From assembly GCA_943787365.1 (NCBI GenBank), contig CALSMD010000001.1, forward strand, positions 620,001 to 684,000: 64,000 nt of DNA, read 5' to 3'. A program made the translations under genes and the position numbers. Below, in pieces: positions 9,334 through 20,271 of this stretch. The stretch's first letter is position 1; the number at the start of each line of letters is the position of its first letter. The notes beneath the pieces were generated by a model. It saw only the letters and a list, made by a program, of their open reading frames with translations. It was not told the origin of the DNA and made no database searches. This stretch comes from an uncultured Flavobacteriaceae bacterium. Lineage in GTDB: Bacteria; Bacteroidota; Bacteroidia; Flavobacteriales; Flavobacteriaceae.

Positions 9334-11235
9334 TTACTTCTTCCGTTTCTGTTGGGCTTCTTTTTGTGCTTCGGCTTGCGCCATGATATCCGCCATTTTC
9401 TTTTGAAAACGGTTTTGTTTTTTTGGTTTCGCCTTGCTTACCTGGATTTTAGCCAACACTTTATCTTCATCAATGATGTAGTTTTTAATAACGATCATAA
9501 TTCCGATACTAATTAAGTTGGAAATAAAGTAATATAAACTCAGTCCAGATGCATAGTTATTAAAGAAAACCAACATAATGACTGGAGACAGATAAATCAT
9601 GTACTTCATCATCTTGCCCATATCAGGCATGCCTTCTTGTGTGGGTTGTGTTGCCATTTGTTGGCCTGTGGTCATCTTCATATAAAAGAAGATCGCAATA
9701 GATGCTAAAATTGGAAACAAGCTAATATGATCGCCATAAAAAGGAATGTTATACGGCAGCTCTGCAATAGAATCATACGAACTTAAATCATCAACCCATA
9801 GAAATGATTTTTGACGCAATTCAAAGGCGATTGGGAAAAACATAAACAAGGCATAAAACACGGGCATTTGCAACATTCCAGGCAAACAACCACTCAGTGG
9901 GCTGGCTCCTGCTTTGTTTTGAACTGCCATTGTTTCTTGTTGCGCCTTCATTTTGTTATTCTTATGCTTCTCACGAATGGCATCCAATTCTGGCTTTAAA
10001 ATTCTCATTTTAGCTTGAGATAAGAATTGCTTGTACTGTACAAACGACAATACGATTTTCACCATGATAGTCATAACAATAATGGCTATTCCATAAGACA
10101 TATAGTTGGTCAACCAAGCGTATAAAGGACTGAAAACCGCTTTGTTGATCCATCCAAAAATTCCCCATCCAAATGGGATACTGGCTTCTAAATTTTGGTC
10201 GTATTTACTTAAAATATTATCATAGGTTGGGCCATAATAGATATTCATATTATGTGCTAACTCCCCCCCTGAAAAACTTAGTGGAAGGCTCACTTCATAA
10301 CGTTTTGTAAATAAGGTGTCTACCGTTTCATCCTTCACTAAGTCAAAAGACTTTAGGTCGGCTGTTTTAAACGGTGTATCGGGCACTAAAATCGTGCTAA
10401 AGAAATGTTGTCTAAAAGAAAGCCAAGCCAAATCTGACTCGGTTTCATCGTCATCACCAGATTGAGATAGTTTATTGATTTTATCCCCTTCGTGTTGGTA
10501 GGTCAAACGGGTGTATCTATTTTCAAACGAAACACTTTGATCCTGACGGTGGGCTTTAAATTTCCAATCGAGTTTTACATCTTGAGAGGTGTTTAAAACG
10601 TTTGACAATCCCTGTGATTTTACAGAGAATCCTAACATATAATCGTTTGGTTTCAACTCGTAGCGGTATTCCAAAAATTGGGTTTCCGAAACTTTAAGAC
10701 GCATGGATAAGACTTGGTTATCTCCTGATGTGCTCAACGTTGGTTGAAAATATAAATTTGTGGAATTGAGTGTGCGGTTATCGGATGTTGCAAAATTCAA
10801 ATTAAACACAGAACTACCGTCTTTAATTAAGTATACAGGAACTGAATCGTGATTGACATAACTTTTCAGTTTAACTTCTGAAATAAATCCACCTTTATTA
10901 TCTATTTTAAGAGATAAAACTTCGTTTTCAAAAGTGGTAATATTATTCGTTGCTGAAGGGAGCGTTAACGCATAAGCAAAATCTCCAATCTTATTTTTTA
11001 GACTGGCTAGACCTAGCGAATCCGTAGGCAGTTGATTGCTGTTTGAATTGTCAGTAATGGTCATCTCCGCAGCAGCTTGATTGGCGGCTTCGGATGCTAA
11101 TTGTTCTTGTTTGGCTTCTTCTTGTGCAGCAAGTTCTTCTGGAGTGGGTTGATTTTGCCATAACATATAAAGTAAAACAGCTCCTATAAGTAAAAACCCA
11201 ATGATTGAATTTATGTCTAATTTCTTTTCTTCCAT
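9334..11235 (-). CDS. yidC: Membrane protein insertase YidC
   Basis: A 633-residue inner-membrane insertase/chaperone that helps membrane proteins fold with or without SecYEG. The N-terminal anchor is IIGFLLIGAVLLYMLWQNQP, typical of Gram-negative YidC. A large periplasmic beta-sandwich domain covers about residues 60-350 (FENEVLSLKIDNKGG start). The conserved insertase core then follows: FGWINKAVFSPLYAWLTNYM, the cytoplasmic hairpin MRILKPELDAIREKHKNNKM, and SGCLPGMLQMPVFYALF. The tail is basic (KKQNRFQKKMADIMAQA), fitting ribosome contact. It lies 59 bases downstream of pyrG on the same strand, a common pairing in Flavobacteriaceae. Confidence 0.97.
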   Translation of the reverse strand: MEEKKLDINSIIGFLLIGAVLLYMLWQNQPTPEELAAQEEAKQEQLASEAANQAAAEMTITDNSNSNQLPTDSLGLASLKNKIGDFAYALTLPSATNNITTFENEVLSLKIDNKGGFISEVKLKSYVNHDSVPVYLIKDGSSVFNLNFATSDNRTLNSTNLYFQPTLSTSGDNQVLSMRLKVSETQFLEYRYELKPNDYMLGFSVKSQGLSNVLNTSQDVKLDWKFKAHRQDQSVSFENRYTRLTYQHEGDKINKLSQSGDDDETESDLAWLSFRQHFFSTILVPDTPFKTADLKSFDLVKDETVDTLFTKRYEVSLPLSFSGGELAHNMNIYYGPTYDNILSKYDQNLEASIPFGWGIFGWINKAVFSPLYAWLTNYMSYGIAIIVMTIMVKIVLSFVQYKQFLSQAKMRILKPELDAIREKHKNNKMKAQQETMAVQNKAGASPLSGCLPGMLQMPVFYALFMFFPIAFELRQKSFLWVDDLSSYDSIAELPYNIPFYGDHISLFPILASIAIFFYMKMTTGQQMATQPTQEGMPDMGKMMKYMIYLSPVIMLVFFNNYASGLSLYYFISNLISIGIMIVIKNYIIDEDKVLAKIQVSKAKPKKQNRFQKKMADIMAQAEAQKEAQQKRKK

Positions 11236-11294
11236 AATCTTTTAAATTTTAATTGACAGCCACAGCGCAGTGTGTTTTATCAAATCAACTTGTC

Positions 11295-12923
<1,629 letters not shown>

Positions 12924-13001
12924 TTAAACGCGAACAAATTTACAAATAAGTATTGAAACTTTAAGTATTATTGGGAGTTGTTTATGAACACTTTATATAA
13001 A

Positions 13002-13034
13002 ATACAAAAAGCACCCGAAAGGTGCTTTTTGTAT
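13002..13034. terminator. Strong intrinsic terminator after the PPIase gene
   Basis: The stem ATACAAAAAGCACC (13002-13015) and GGTGCTTTTTGTAT (13021-13034) is a perfect 14-base pairing around a CGAAA loop, with T-runs in both orientations. It lies 27 bases beyond the stop of the minus-strand PPIase gene and separates it from pyrG. Confidence 0.85.
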
Positions 13035-13061
13035 AAATAATATAATAGAATTTAAATCGAG

Positions 13062-13994
13062 TTATTTGACCTCAACCAATTCAACATCAAAGATTAAGTT
13101 TGCATTTGGAGGAATCACGCCACCAGCGCCTTGAGCACCATAGCCTAAATGACTTGGAATGACAAAACGTGCCTTGTCTCCTACATTTAATAGTGCAACA
13201 CCTTCATCCCATCCAGCAATGACTTGACCTGTTCCGAGCGCAAATTCAATCGGTTCTTTTCTTTTGTAAGAGGAATCAAATACAGTTCCATCGGTCAATT
13301 GCCCTTTGTAATGTACTGAAACCGTAGCTCCTTTTGCGGCTTTTGAACCACTTCCTTTTTGAAGTATTTGGTAACGAAGACCGCTATCCGTTTTTTCGAA
13401 GCCAGCGGCTAATTTATCTAATTCCGCTTCAACAGCTGCTTTTGCTTTTGCTAGATTTTTTTCTCTTGAACCTTCAAATGTTCTAAAGGCTTCCACAGCT
13501 TGAAATGCTTCTGCATCTGCTCCAACTGCTATAATTTCTAAAGTTTCTAAAACATCGCCTTGAGCAATTGTGTCAACTTTATCTTGACCTTCAATCACGT
13601 TCCCGAACACGGTGTGTTTTCCATCTAACCAATCGGTTGGAATGTGTGTGATAAAAAATTGACTTCCATTGGTTCCAGGACCTGCGTTGGCCATAGATAA
13701 TATACCTGGTTTGTCATGTTTTAAATCGGGATGGAATTCATCGTCAAATTTATATCCTGGATTTCCTGTGCCTGTTCCTTGAGGACAGCCCCCTTGAATC
13801 ATGAAATCTGGAATGACTCTATGAAATTTTAGACCGTTGTAATACGGATCTCCTTGATTTTTTACAGAATTTTCTAAGTTTCCTTGCGCTAGGGCAACGA
13901 AATTACCAACTGTTCCAGGTGTTTTTTGAAATTCTAAATTTACTAAAATGTCACCTTTAGAGGTGTTGAATTTTGCGTATAAGCCGTCGTTCAT
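13062..13994 (-). CDS. Cyclophilin-FKBP fusion peptidyl-prolyl isomerase
   Basis: A 310-residue protein joining two unrelated proline isomerase folds. The N-terminal cyclophilin (about 1-155) has [39 protein letters not shown] and [14 protein letters not shown] charged linker follows (about 156-195). The FKBP domain (about 200-310) has [39 protein letters not shown] and [19 protein letters not shown]. No signal peptide is visible, so it is probably cytoplasmic. Dual-family immunophilins of this order have been described in flavobacteria. It is a single-gene unit, with a strong terminator downstream and recQ upstream on the same strand. Confidence 0.93.
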   Translation of the reverse strand: MNDGLYAKFNTSKGDILVNLEFQKTPGTVGNFVALAQGNLENSVKNQGDPYYNGLKFHRVIPDFMIQGGCPQGTGTGNPGYKFDDEFHPDLKHDKPGILSMANAGPGTNGSQFFITHIPTDWLDGKHTVFGNVIEGQDKVDTIAQGDVLETLEIIAVGADAEAFQAVEAFRTFEGSREKNLAKAKAAVEAELDKLAAGFEKTDSGLRYQILQKGSGSKAAKGATVSVHYKGQLTDGTVFDSSYKRKEPIEFALGTGQVIAGWDEGVALLNVGDKARFVIPSHLGYGAQGAGGVIPPNANLIFDVELVEVK

Positions 13995-14082
13995 GAGTAT
14001 GTATTATTATTTTTTAATAGCTGCAAAGATAAGAAGGAATTATAAACAAAAAAGTTTCGGGAATGGTTTTGTGAAAAAACAA

Positions 14083-16272
14083 TTAATTTGCCACTTCACT
14101 TATAAATTTAAGGCGATACAAACGCAATTCTTGATCGTCGTAATCACCGTCAAATTCTTCAATGGCAGCTTCTATATCATCGGATTCGGATTCCATAAAA
14201 TAGTCGTGAATTTCCTCTTGTTGGTCTTCATCAAATATTTCATCAATCCAATAATTAATATTTAATTTGGTTCCCGAAAATACAATGGCTTCCAATTCTC
14301 TAATAAAATCGGCCATATTCATTCCTTTCGCGGAAGAAATATCGTCCAATGGTAATTTTCTGTCAATGTTTTGAATGATATAAAGTTTTAAGGAGGAGTT
14401 TAAACCGGTGGACTTGATAATCATATCCTCCAGACGTTCAATGTCATTTTCATCGACATAACGTTTTATGAGCTTTACAAAATCTTTACCATAACGCTTT
14501 GCTTTTCCTTCGCCAACTCCATGGATGTGGTAAAGTTCTTCAATCGTAATTGGATATTTAAGCGCCATATCTTCGAGCGACGGATCTTGAAAAATCACAA
14601 AAGGGGGAACCCCTAGTTTTTTAGCACTGGATTTACGGAGGTCTTTAAGCATCCGCATCAACGCTACATCCACAATATCTAAAGAATTATTATAGTTTCG
14701 ATTCGTTTCAATATTATAGGTGTGGTCTTCCGTCATCATAAACGACTTAGGTTGTTCTATAAATTCACGCCCGTTAGGGGTGAGTTTTAAGACGCCATAG
14801 GTTTCAATGTCTTTACGTAAATAGCCCGCAACGAGCGCTTGTCTGATCAGTGCCATCCAGTACAGGACATCGTGATTGCTGCCTTTACCAAAAAACGGCA
14901 ATTCGTTGGTACGGTGCGATTTTATAAGTGCATTATCATAACCTATTATGACATTGACAAGATCTTTACTTTTATATTTTTCGTGGGTATGCGATACAAT
15001 TTCAAGCATTAATTGAACTTCCTCAACCGCTTCCGTTTGTGGCTTCGGATTCCGAACATTATCGTCCATGTTTCCACCATCACCTGTTTCGGTATCAAAT
15101 GCTTCTCCAAAATAATGCAAAATAAATTTACGACGCGACATGGACGTTTCAGCCATTGCCACGACTTCTTGCAACAAAGCAAATCCAATTTCTTGTTCGG
15201 CAACCGGCTTGCCTGACATGAATTTTTCAAGTTTTTCAATGTCTTTATAGGCATAATATGCCAAACAATGTCCTTCGCCTCCGTCACGACCGGCACGGCC
15301 TGTTTCTTGGTAATAGCTCTCAATACTTTTTGGAATGTCATGATGAATTACAAAACGAACATCGGGTTTATCGATGCCCATTCCAAACGCAATGGTTGCC
15401 ACCACAATATCCGTATCTTCCATCAAAAACATGTCTTGATGTTTAGAGCGTGTTTTGGCATCCAAGCCAGCGTGGTAGGGAACAGCTTTGATCCCGTTCA
15501 CCTGAAGAATTTGCGACAAACCTTCGACACGTTTTCTGCTCAGGCAATAGATAATTCCAGATTTTCCTTCGTTTTGTTTTACAAATCGGATAATGTCATT
15601 ATCAACCTGATCTGTTTTGGGAAGTATCTCGTAAAATAAGTTGGGTCTATTAAAAGACGCTTTAAACGTTTGAGAATCCGTGGTTCCTAAATTTTTAAGA
15701 ATATCTTCTTGAACTTTAGGCGTTGCCGTTGCTGTCAATCCAATGATGGGAATGTTATCCCCTATTTGGGTGATGATGTGTTTCAGATTTCTGTATTCAG
15801 GTCTGAAATCATGTCCCCACTCACTTATACAGTGTGCTTCATCTACCGCCATAAATGAAACCGTTTGCCCTCTTAAGAATTCAATATTCTCAGCTTTTGA
15901 AAGCGACTCTGGTGCAACGTATAAAAGTTTGGTGATTCCAGATTCTATATCTGATTTCACTTGTTTTATTTCGGTTTTATTTAAGGAAGAATTCAATACA
16001 TGTGCAATTCCCTCATAATCCGAAATACCTCGAATCGCATCCACTTGATTTTTCATGAGTGCTATTAATGGAGAGACAACAATCGCCGTTCCCTCCTGCA
16101 TCAACGCTGGTAATTGATAACAAAGTGACTTCCCTCCGCCTGTTGGCATAATGGCAAAGGTGTGTTTTTTCTCTAAAATACTAACAATAACTTGTTCTTG
16201 CAGTCCTTTAAATTTATCAAACCCGAAAAAGGTTTTAAGTGCTTTATGTAATTCTTTAGTCGAAATACTCAT
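14083..16272 (-). CDS. recQ: ATP-dependent DNA helicase RecQ
   Basis: A 729-residue superfamily 2 helicase for recombination and fork repair. Walker A is in MPTGGGKSLCYQLP, the DEAH box in AVDEAHCISEWGHDFRPEY, the arginine finger region in YYQETGRAGRDG, and the RecQ-C start at YYAYKDIEKLEKFM. The zinc subdomain is odd: the family has SCRR...YFGE...CGxCDxC, but here the matching stretch reads MSRRKFILHYFGE then GGNMDDNVRNPK, so all four zinc cysteines appear replaced. An HRDC domain follows (LRKSSAKKLGVPPFVIFQD to KLIKRY), then an acidic C-terminal extension. It is divergent from kdsD. Confidence 0.95.
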   Translation of the reverse strand: MSISTKELHKALKTFFGFDKFKGLQEQVIVSILEKKHTFAIMPTGGGKSLCYQLPALMQEGTAIVVSPLIALMKNQVDAIRGISDYEGIAHVLNSSLNKTEIKQVKSDIESGITKLLYVAPESLSKAENIEFLRGQTVSFMAVDEAHCISEWGHDFRPEYRNLKHIITQIGDNIPIIGLTATATPKVQEDILKNLGTTDSQTFKASFNRPNLFYEILPKTDQVDNDIIRFVKQNEGKSGIIYCLSRKRVEGLSQILQVNGIKAVPYHAGLDAKTRSKHQDMFLMEDTDIVVATIAFGMGIDKPDVRFVIHHDIPKSIESYYQETGRAGRDGGEGHCLAYYAYKDIEKLEKFMSGKPVAEQEIGFALLQEVVAMAETSMSRRKFILHYFGEAFDTETGDGGNMDDNVRNPKPQTEAVEEVQLMLEIVSHTHEKYKSKDLVNVIIGYDNALIKSHRTNELPFFGKGSNHDVLYWMALIRQALVAGYLRKDIETYGVLKLTPNGREFIEQPKSFMMTEDHTYNIETNRNYNNSLDIVDVALMRMLKDLRKSSAKKLGVPPFVIFQDPSLEDMALKYPITIEELYHIHGVGEGKAKRYGKDFVKLIKRYVDENDIERLEDMIIKSTGLNSSLKLYIIQNIDRKLPLDDISSAKGMNMADFIRELEAIVFSGTKLNINYWIDEIFDEDQQEEIHDYFMESESDDIEAAIEEFDGDYDDQELRLYRLKFISEVAN

Positions 16273-16365
16273 TTATGCTTAATTTCTTATCTTAATTAAA
16301 AAAAAACGTGGTTAATTGAATCAAAATTGGAATAAATCCGGGAACACTCCTAATTTTTTTGTTTT

Positions 16366-16397
16366 TTTGTACCGTGAATTAAAGGTAGATATATTTA
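16366..16397 (+). promoter_or_regulatory. Probable promoter for the kdsD operon
   Basis: TTTG at 16366-16369, then 20 bases, then TATATTTA at 16390-16397, close to the Bacteroidota TTTG/TAnnTTTG form. It lies 29 bases before the TTG start of kdsD in the divergent recQ-kdsD gap. Confidence 0.45.
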
Positions 16398-16426
16398 AAT
16401 AAGTACACAACCAAAATATAAAAAAA

Positions 16427-17392
16427 TTGAGTTCAAAAAAATCGATCGTAGCATTAGCCAAAGAAACCATTGCAATTGAAAGCTTAGCAATCTCTCAACT
16501 TGCAGATTTTATTGATGACACATTTGCAGAAGCTGTTGAATTTATCTACAATTCTACAGGCCGTGTCATTATAACAGGGATTGGAAAAAGTGCCATTATT
16601 GCCAATAAAATCGTGGCAACTCTCAATTCCACAGGCACTCCTTCCGTATTTATGCATGCCGCAGACGCCATTCATGGCGATTTAGGACTTATTCTTGACG
16701 ATGATGTTGTCATCTGTATTTCTAAAAGTGGAAACACACCAGAAATTAAAGTGCTTATCCCTTTTTTGAAAAATGCAGGAAATACGTTGATTGCAATTAC
16801 AGGAAATCAAAAATCCGTTTTGGCAGAACAAGCCGATTTTGTTTTTAATTCTTATGTCGAAAAAGAAGCATGCCCAATTAACTTAGCACCTACCACGAGT
16901 ACAACAGCCCAGTTGGTGATCGGAGATGCCTTAGCGGTTTGTTTATTAGAACTTCGTGGTTTTACAAAAGATGACTTTGCAAAATACCACCCAGGCGGTG
17001 CCTTAGGAAAAAAATTATTTTTAAAAGTAAGAGATATATTAGCATTGAACGAAGTACCCGCAGTAGGACCCGATGCTAGCATCAAGAAGGTTATTGTAGA
17101 AATTTCAGAAAAACGCAAAGGGGTGACCGCTGTGACCGCTGCAGAAAAAATTATTGGAATTATTACCGATGGAGATTTAAGACGTATGCTGTCCGTCACA
17201 GAAGATTTATCACAACTAAAGGCGGAAGATATTATGAGTAAAAACCCGCGATCCATCACCATCGATGCCATGGCAATTGAAGCAATGGAATTGATGGACA
17301 CTCACAAAATTTCGCAACTTTTAGTTGAAGATCAAGGGAACTACGCCGGAGTAATTCATATTCACGACCTTATAAAAGAAGGAATTATCTAG
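16427..17392 (+). CDS. kdsD: Arabinose-5-phosphate isomerase (KpsF/GutQ family)
   Basis: A 321-residue cytoplasmic enzyme converting ribulose 5-phosphate to arabinose 5-phosphate, the first committed sugar for KDO and so for LPS. The SIS domain (about 1-190) has ITGIGKSAIIANKIVATLNS, CISKSGNTPEI and FAKYHPGGALGKKL. Two CBS domains fill the C-terminal third (KGVTAVTAAEKIIGIITDGD and KISQLLVEDQGNYAGVIHIH). The start is TTG; no ATG or GTG lies upstream in frame before stops. It is followed two bases later by tatC, and lptB lies further down, consistent with an envelope-biogenesis operon. Confidence 0.92.
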   Translation: MSSKKSIVALAKETIAIESLAISQLADFIDDTFAEAVEFIYNSTGRVIITGIGKSAIIANKIVATLNSTGTPSVFMHAADAIHGDLGLILDDDVVICISKSGNTPEIKVLIPFLKNAGNTLIAITGNQKSVLAEQADFVFNSYVEKEACPINLAPTTSTTAQLVIGDALAVCLLELRGFTKDDFAKYHPGGALGKKLFLKVRDILALNEVPAVGPDASIKKVIVEISEKRKGVTAVTAAEKIIGIITDGDLRRMLSVTEDLSQLKAEDIMSKNPRSITIDAMAIEAMELMDTHKISQLLVEDQGNYAGVIHIHDLIKEGII

Positions 17393-17394
17393 TT

Positions 17395-18210
17395 ATGGGA
17401 ATACAAAAAGAAATGTCGTTTTTAGACCATCTTGAGGAATTAAGATGGCATATCATCAGAGCTTTGGGCGCTGTCATGGTGGCGGCAACAGCGGCTTTTT
17501 TAGCGAAAGGCTTTATATTTGACATCCTTATTTTTGGCCCTACAAAAGCTGATTTTTTCACCTATGAATTTCTTTGCAATACCTCAAAATTATTAGGATT
17601 TGAAAGTTTTTGCGACACTAATTTTGATTTTGAAGTTCAAAGTCGAACGATGGCTGGACAGTTTTCTGCACACATTTGGACTTCCATTACGTTTGGGTTG
17701 ATCGTTGCATTTCCTTATGTTCTGTATGAATTCTGGAAGTTCATCAGCCCTGGGCTTTACAACAAAGAAAAAAACAGCTCAAGAGGTTTTATTTTTATTT
17801 CCTCTATATTGTTTTTTATTGGCGTCTTATTTGGTTACTACATTGTTTGCCCGCTTTCTATTAACTTTTTAGGAACCTATTCTGTGGCCGAACAAGTGCA
17901 CAACGATTTTGATTTAAACTCTTATATAGGTCTCATACGTGCGTCCACACTGGCATCTGGGTTTATTTTTGAACTTCCTATTATTATTTATTTCCTGACT
18001 AAAATAGGATTGGTCACTCCTGAATTCCTACGAAAAAACAGAAAGTATGCCTTGGTTATTGTGCTTATTTTTGCGGCTATAATTACCCCGCCCGATATTG
18101 CGAGTCAAGTGATTGTTGCAATCCCCGTATTGATCTTGTATCAAGTAAGCATACTGATCTCAAAACTAGTGTTAAGAAACCAAAAAAGAAAAGAAAAAAA
18201 TGGCGAATGA
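17395..18210 (+). CDS. tatC: Sec-independent translocase subunit TatC
   Basis: A 271-residue inner-membrane protein, the twin-arginine signal receptor of the Tat pathway. The conserved N-terminal cytoplasmic segment SFLDHLEELRWHIIRA is at residues 8-23. The hallmark FISPGLYNKEK is near 119-129, and GLVTPEFLRKNRKYA leads into the last helices. Hydrophobicity fits six membrane spans. The first periplasmic loop is longer than in E. coli (about residues 45-85, with two Cys), a common feature in Bacteroidota. No tatA/B gene is in the window. It overlaps the next gene by 11 bases. Confidence 0.95.
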   Translation: MGIQKEMSFLDHLEELRWHIIRALGAVMVAATAAFLAKGFIFDILIFGPTKADFFTYEFLCNTSKLLGFESFCDTNFDFEVQSRTMAGQFSAHIWTSITFGLIVAFPYVLYEFWKFISPGLYNKEKNSSRGFIFISSILFFIGVLFGYYIVCPLSINFLGTYSVAEQVHNDFDLNSYIGLIRASTLASGFIFELPIIIYFLTKIGLVTPEFLRKNRKYALVIVLIFAAIITPPDIASQVIVAIPVLILYQVSILISKLVLRNQKRKEKNGE

Positions 18211-18541
18211 AGTAGAGGAATTTAACGCGTATCGCGAGAAAATGAACACTAAAATTCTTGCAGAAAACAATACCGTTATCAAACGCATTTTTAATTTAGA
18301 TACGAATGCTTTTCAAAAAGGGGCTTTAAACACTGAAACAAAAGAGCTGTTAGGCTTGGTGGCCTCTGCTGTTTTGCGCTGTGATGATTGTGTGCGCTAC
18401 CATCTAGAAAAATGCCACGAAGAAGGCTTGAGCAGAGCACAAATTTCAGAAGCATTGAGCATCGCCACCCTTGTAGGAGGTACGATTGTCATCCCTCATT
18501 TGAGAAAGGCTTATGAATACTTAGATCTTTTAGAAGCCTAG
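18200..18541 (+). CDS. Carboxymuconolactone decarboxylase / AhpD-like protein
   Basis: A 113-residue helical protein of the CMD family. Near residue 60 it has the AhpD-type redox motif CDDCVRYHLEKCHEEG (C-x-x-C with a following His), which suggests thiol-disulfide or peroxidase-linked activity rather than lactone decarboxylation. The rest is ALSIATLVGGTIVIPHLRKA, a usual family ending. The start ATG overlaps the end of tatC by 11 bases, pointing to coupled translation. The partner protein and substrate are unknown. Confidence 0.85.
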   Translation: MANEVEEFNAYREKMNTKILAENNTVIKRIFNLDTNAFQKGALNTETKELLGLVASAVLRCDDCVRYHLEKCHEEGLSRAQISEALSIATLVGGTIVIPHLRKAYEYLDLLEA

Positions 18542-18620
18542 TTAAATTTAATATAAAGTACCCAGAGTTGATGGATAGTCTGTTTCATTTTACTATTTTT
18601 AAAATTCTTTAAGCAAACGA

Positions 18621-19361
18621 ATGAAATTAAGAGTCGAAAATTTGATGAAGTCCTATAACGGACGAAAGGTAGTAAAGGATGTTTCACTTGAAGTCAATCA
18701 AGGGGAGATTGTGGGATTGCTAGGGCCTAATGGTGCTGGGAAAACAACTTCTTTTTACATGGCTGTTGGTTTGATTAAACCCAACGGCGGTGCCATCTAT
18801 TTAGATGATAAGGACATTACGAACTACCCAATGTACAAAAGAGCCCAAAGTGGTATTGGATACCTTGCACAAGAGGCTTCTGTCTTTCGCAAATTAAGCA
18901 TTGAAGACAATATTTTGAGCGTGCTTCAAATGACAAAACTTTCTAAAAAAGAACAAGTTGATAAAATGGAATCTTTGATTGACGAGTTCAGTCTGGGGCA
19001 CATCAGAACCAACAGAGGCGACTTGTTATCTGGAGGCGAACGAAGACGTACCGAAATCGCGCGTGCTTTAGCAACCGACCCTAGTTTTATACTCCTCGAT
19101 GAACCCTTTGCTGGCGTTGATCCCGTGGCGGTGGAAGACATTCAGCGGATTATTGCAAGACTGACCAAAAAAAATATTGGCATCTTAATTACGGATCACA
19201 ATGTGCAAGAAACTTTGGCCATTACCGACCGTACCTATTTAATGTTTGAAGGGAGTATTCTTAAAGCTGGAAAACCCGAAGTACTCGCCAATGACGAGAT
19301 GGTTCGAAAAGTCTATCTCGGTCAAAATTTCGAATTACGTAAGAAAAAATTAGAGTTTTAG
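18621..19361 (+). CDS. lptB: LPS export ABC transporter ATPase
   Basis: A 246-residue ATPase that powers LPS extraction from the inner membrane with LptF/G. Walker A is GPNGAGKTT (about residues 35-43). The LptB-typical Q-loop [18 protein letters not shown] is followed by the signature [16 protein letters not shown], Walker [19 protein letters not shown] and the H-loop [17 protein letters not shown]. Its length matches E. coli LptB (241). It is 79 bases after the CMD gene and downstream of kdsD, so LPS precursor synthesis and export are grouped. The convergent DUF808 gene ends seven bases away. Confidence 0.95.
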   Translation: MKLRVENLMKSYNGRKVVKDVSLEVNQGEIVGLLGPNGAGKTTSFYMAVGLIKPNGGAIYLDDKDITNYPMYKRAQSGIGYLAQEASVFRKLSIEDNILSVLQMTKLSKKEQVDKMESLIDEFSLGHIRTNRGDLLSGGERRRTEIARALATDPSFILLDEPFAGVDPVAVEDIQRIIARLTKKNIGILITDHNVQETLAITDRTYLMFEGSILKAGKPEVLANDEMVRKVYLGQNFELRKKKLEF

Positions 19362-19367
19362 AACCCC

Positions 19368-20249
19368 TTAAGCTTTTTTCAAAAACGGTTTCACAACCCG
19401 CTTCGATAGTTTCACTACTAAAAGGGTGATGATTCCTGCGCTGAGTCCAAATACCAAATCCCTTAAAATCCCTGGAAAACTTTCTAAAAGGTGATAAAAA
19501 ATTTCGATGTTGTGAATGAATATCCCACCAGAGACCAGCAAAAGTGCAACCGTTCCAACCAACGACAAGCATTTAATAACCACTGGTAACGCACTCACTA
19601 AAGTCACTCCTATAAAATGAAGGCTGTTTTTTTTGCCCTTACTCATTTGTATTAACTTCAATCCAAAATCGTCCATACGGACAATGAGTGCCACAACTCC
19701 GTACACACCAACCGTGGCAATCATAGATATAATACTCACCACAATTATTTGAATCGTTATCGACTGGTCCAGTACAGTTCCTAAAACAATGATAATGATC
19801 TCAATGGATAAGATGAAATCCGTCAGAATCGCTGATTTTATTTTCTTTTTCTCTAAGGCTAAAATTTCCACTTCTGACAATGATTCAGCACTGGTATCAA
19901 CGACAGTTGATTTATGTGGAAGGATGTATTCAAAAATCTTTTCAACGCCTTCATAGGCTAAATAGAGCCCTCCTAAAATTAATATAAACGTAATTACCGA
20001 AGGTAAAAAAGCACTGAGTAAAAAGGCAACCGGTAAAATAACCAGTTTATTGAAAAAAGAGCCTTTTGTAATGGCCCACAACACAGGTAATTCTCTAGAA
20101 GAAACAAAGCCAGAAGCTTTTTCTGCATTGACAGCTAAATCATCGCCAAGGATGCCCGCTGTTTTTTTAGCAGATATTTTACTCATCACAAGCACATCGT
20201 CCATAAGAACCGAAATATCATCTAATAATGCAAAAAAGCCTGAAGCCAT
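19368..20249 (-). CDS. DUF808 family inner-membrane protein
   Basis: A 293-residue multi-pass membrane protein of the DUF808 family (E. coli YedI). The opening MASGFFALLDDISVLMDDV and the following KKTAGILGDDLAVNAEKASG are near-diagnostic. Several hydrophobic spans occur (for example LVILPVAFLLSAFLPSVITF, IVALIVRMDDFGLKLI, ALLLVSGGIFIHNIEIF). The function is unknown; a transport role is often guessed. It is on the opposite strand to lptB, with pssA 22 bases upstream on the same strand, so the two may share a transcript. Confidence 0.88.
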   Translation of the reverse strand: MASGFFALLDDISVLMDDVLVMSKISAKKTAGILGDDLAVNAEKASGFVSSRELPVLWAITKGSFFNKLVILPVAFLLSAFLPSVITFILILGGLYLAYEGVEKIFEYILPHKSTVVDTSAESLSEVEILALEKKKIKSAILTDFILSIEIIIIVLGTVLDQSITIQIIVVSIISMIATVGVYGVVALIVRMDDFGLKLIQMSKGKKNSLHFIGVTLVSALPVVIKCLSLVGTVALLLVSGGIFIHNIEIFYHLLESFPGILRDLVFGLSAGIITLLVVKLSKRVVKPFLKKA

Positions 20250-20271
20250 AAAAGAGGTGTTTATTTAATAA

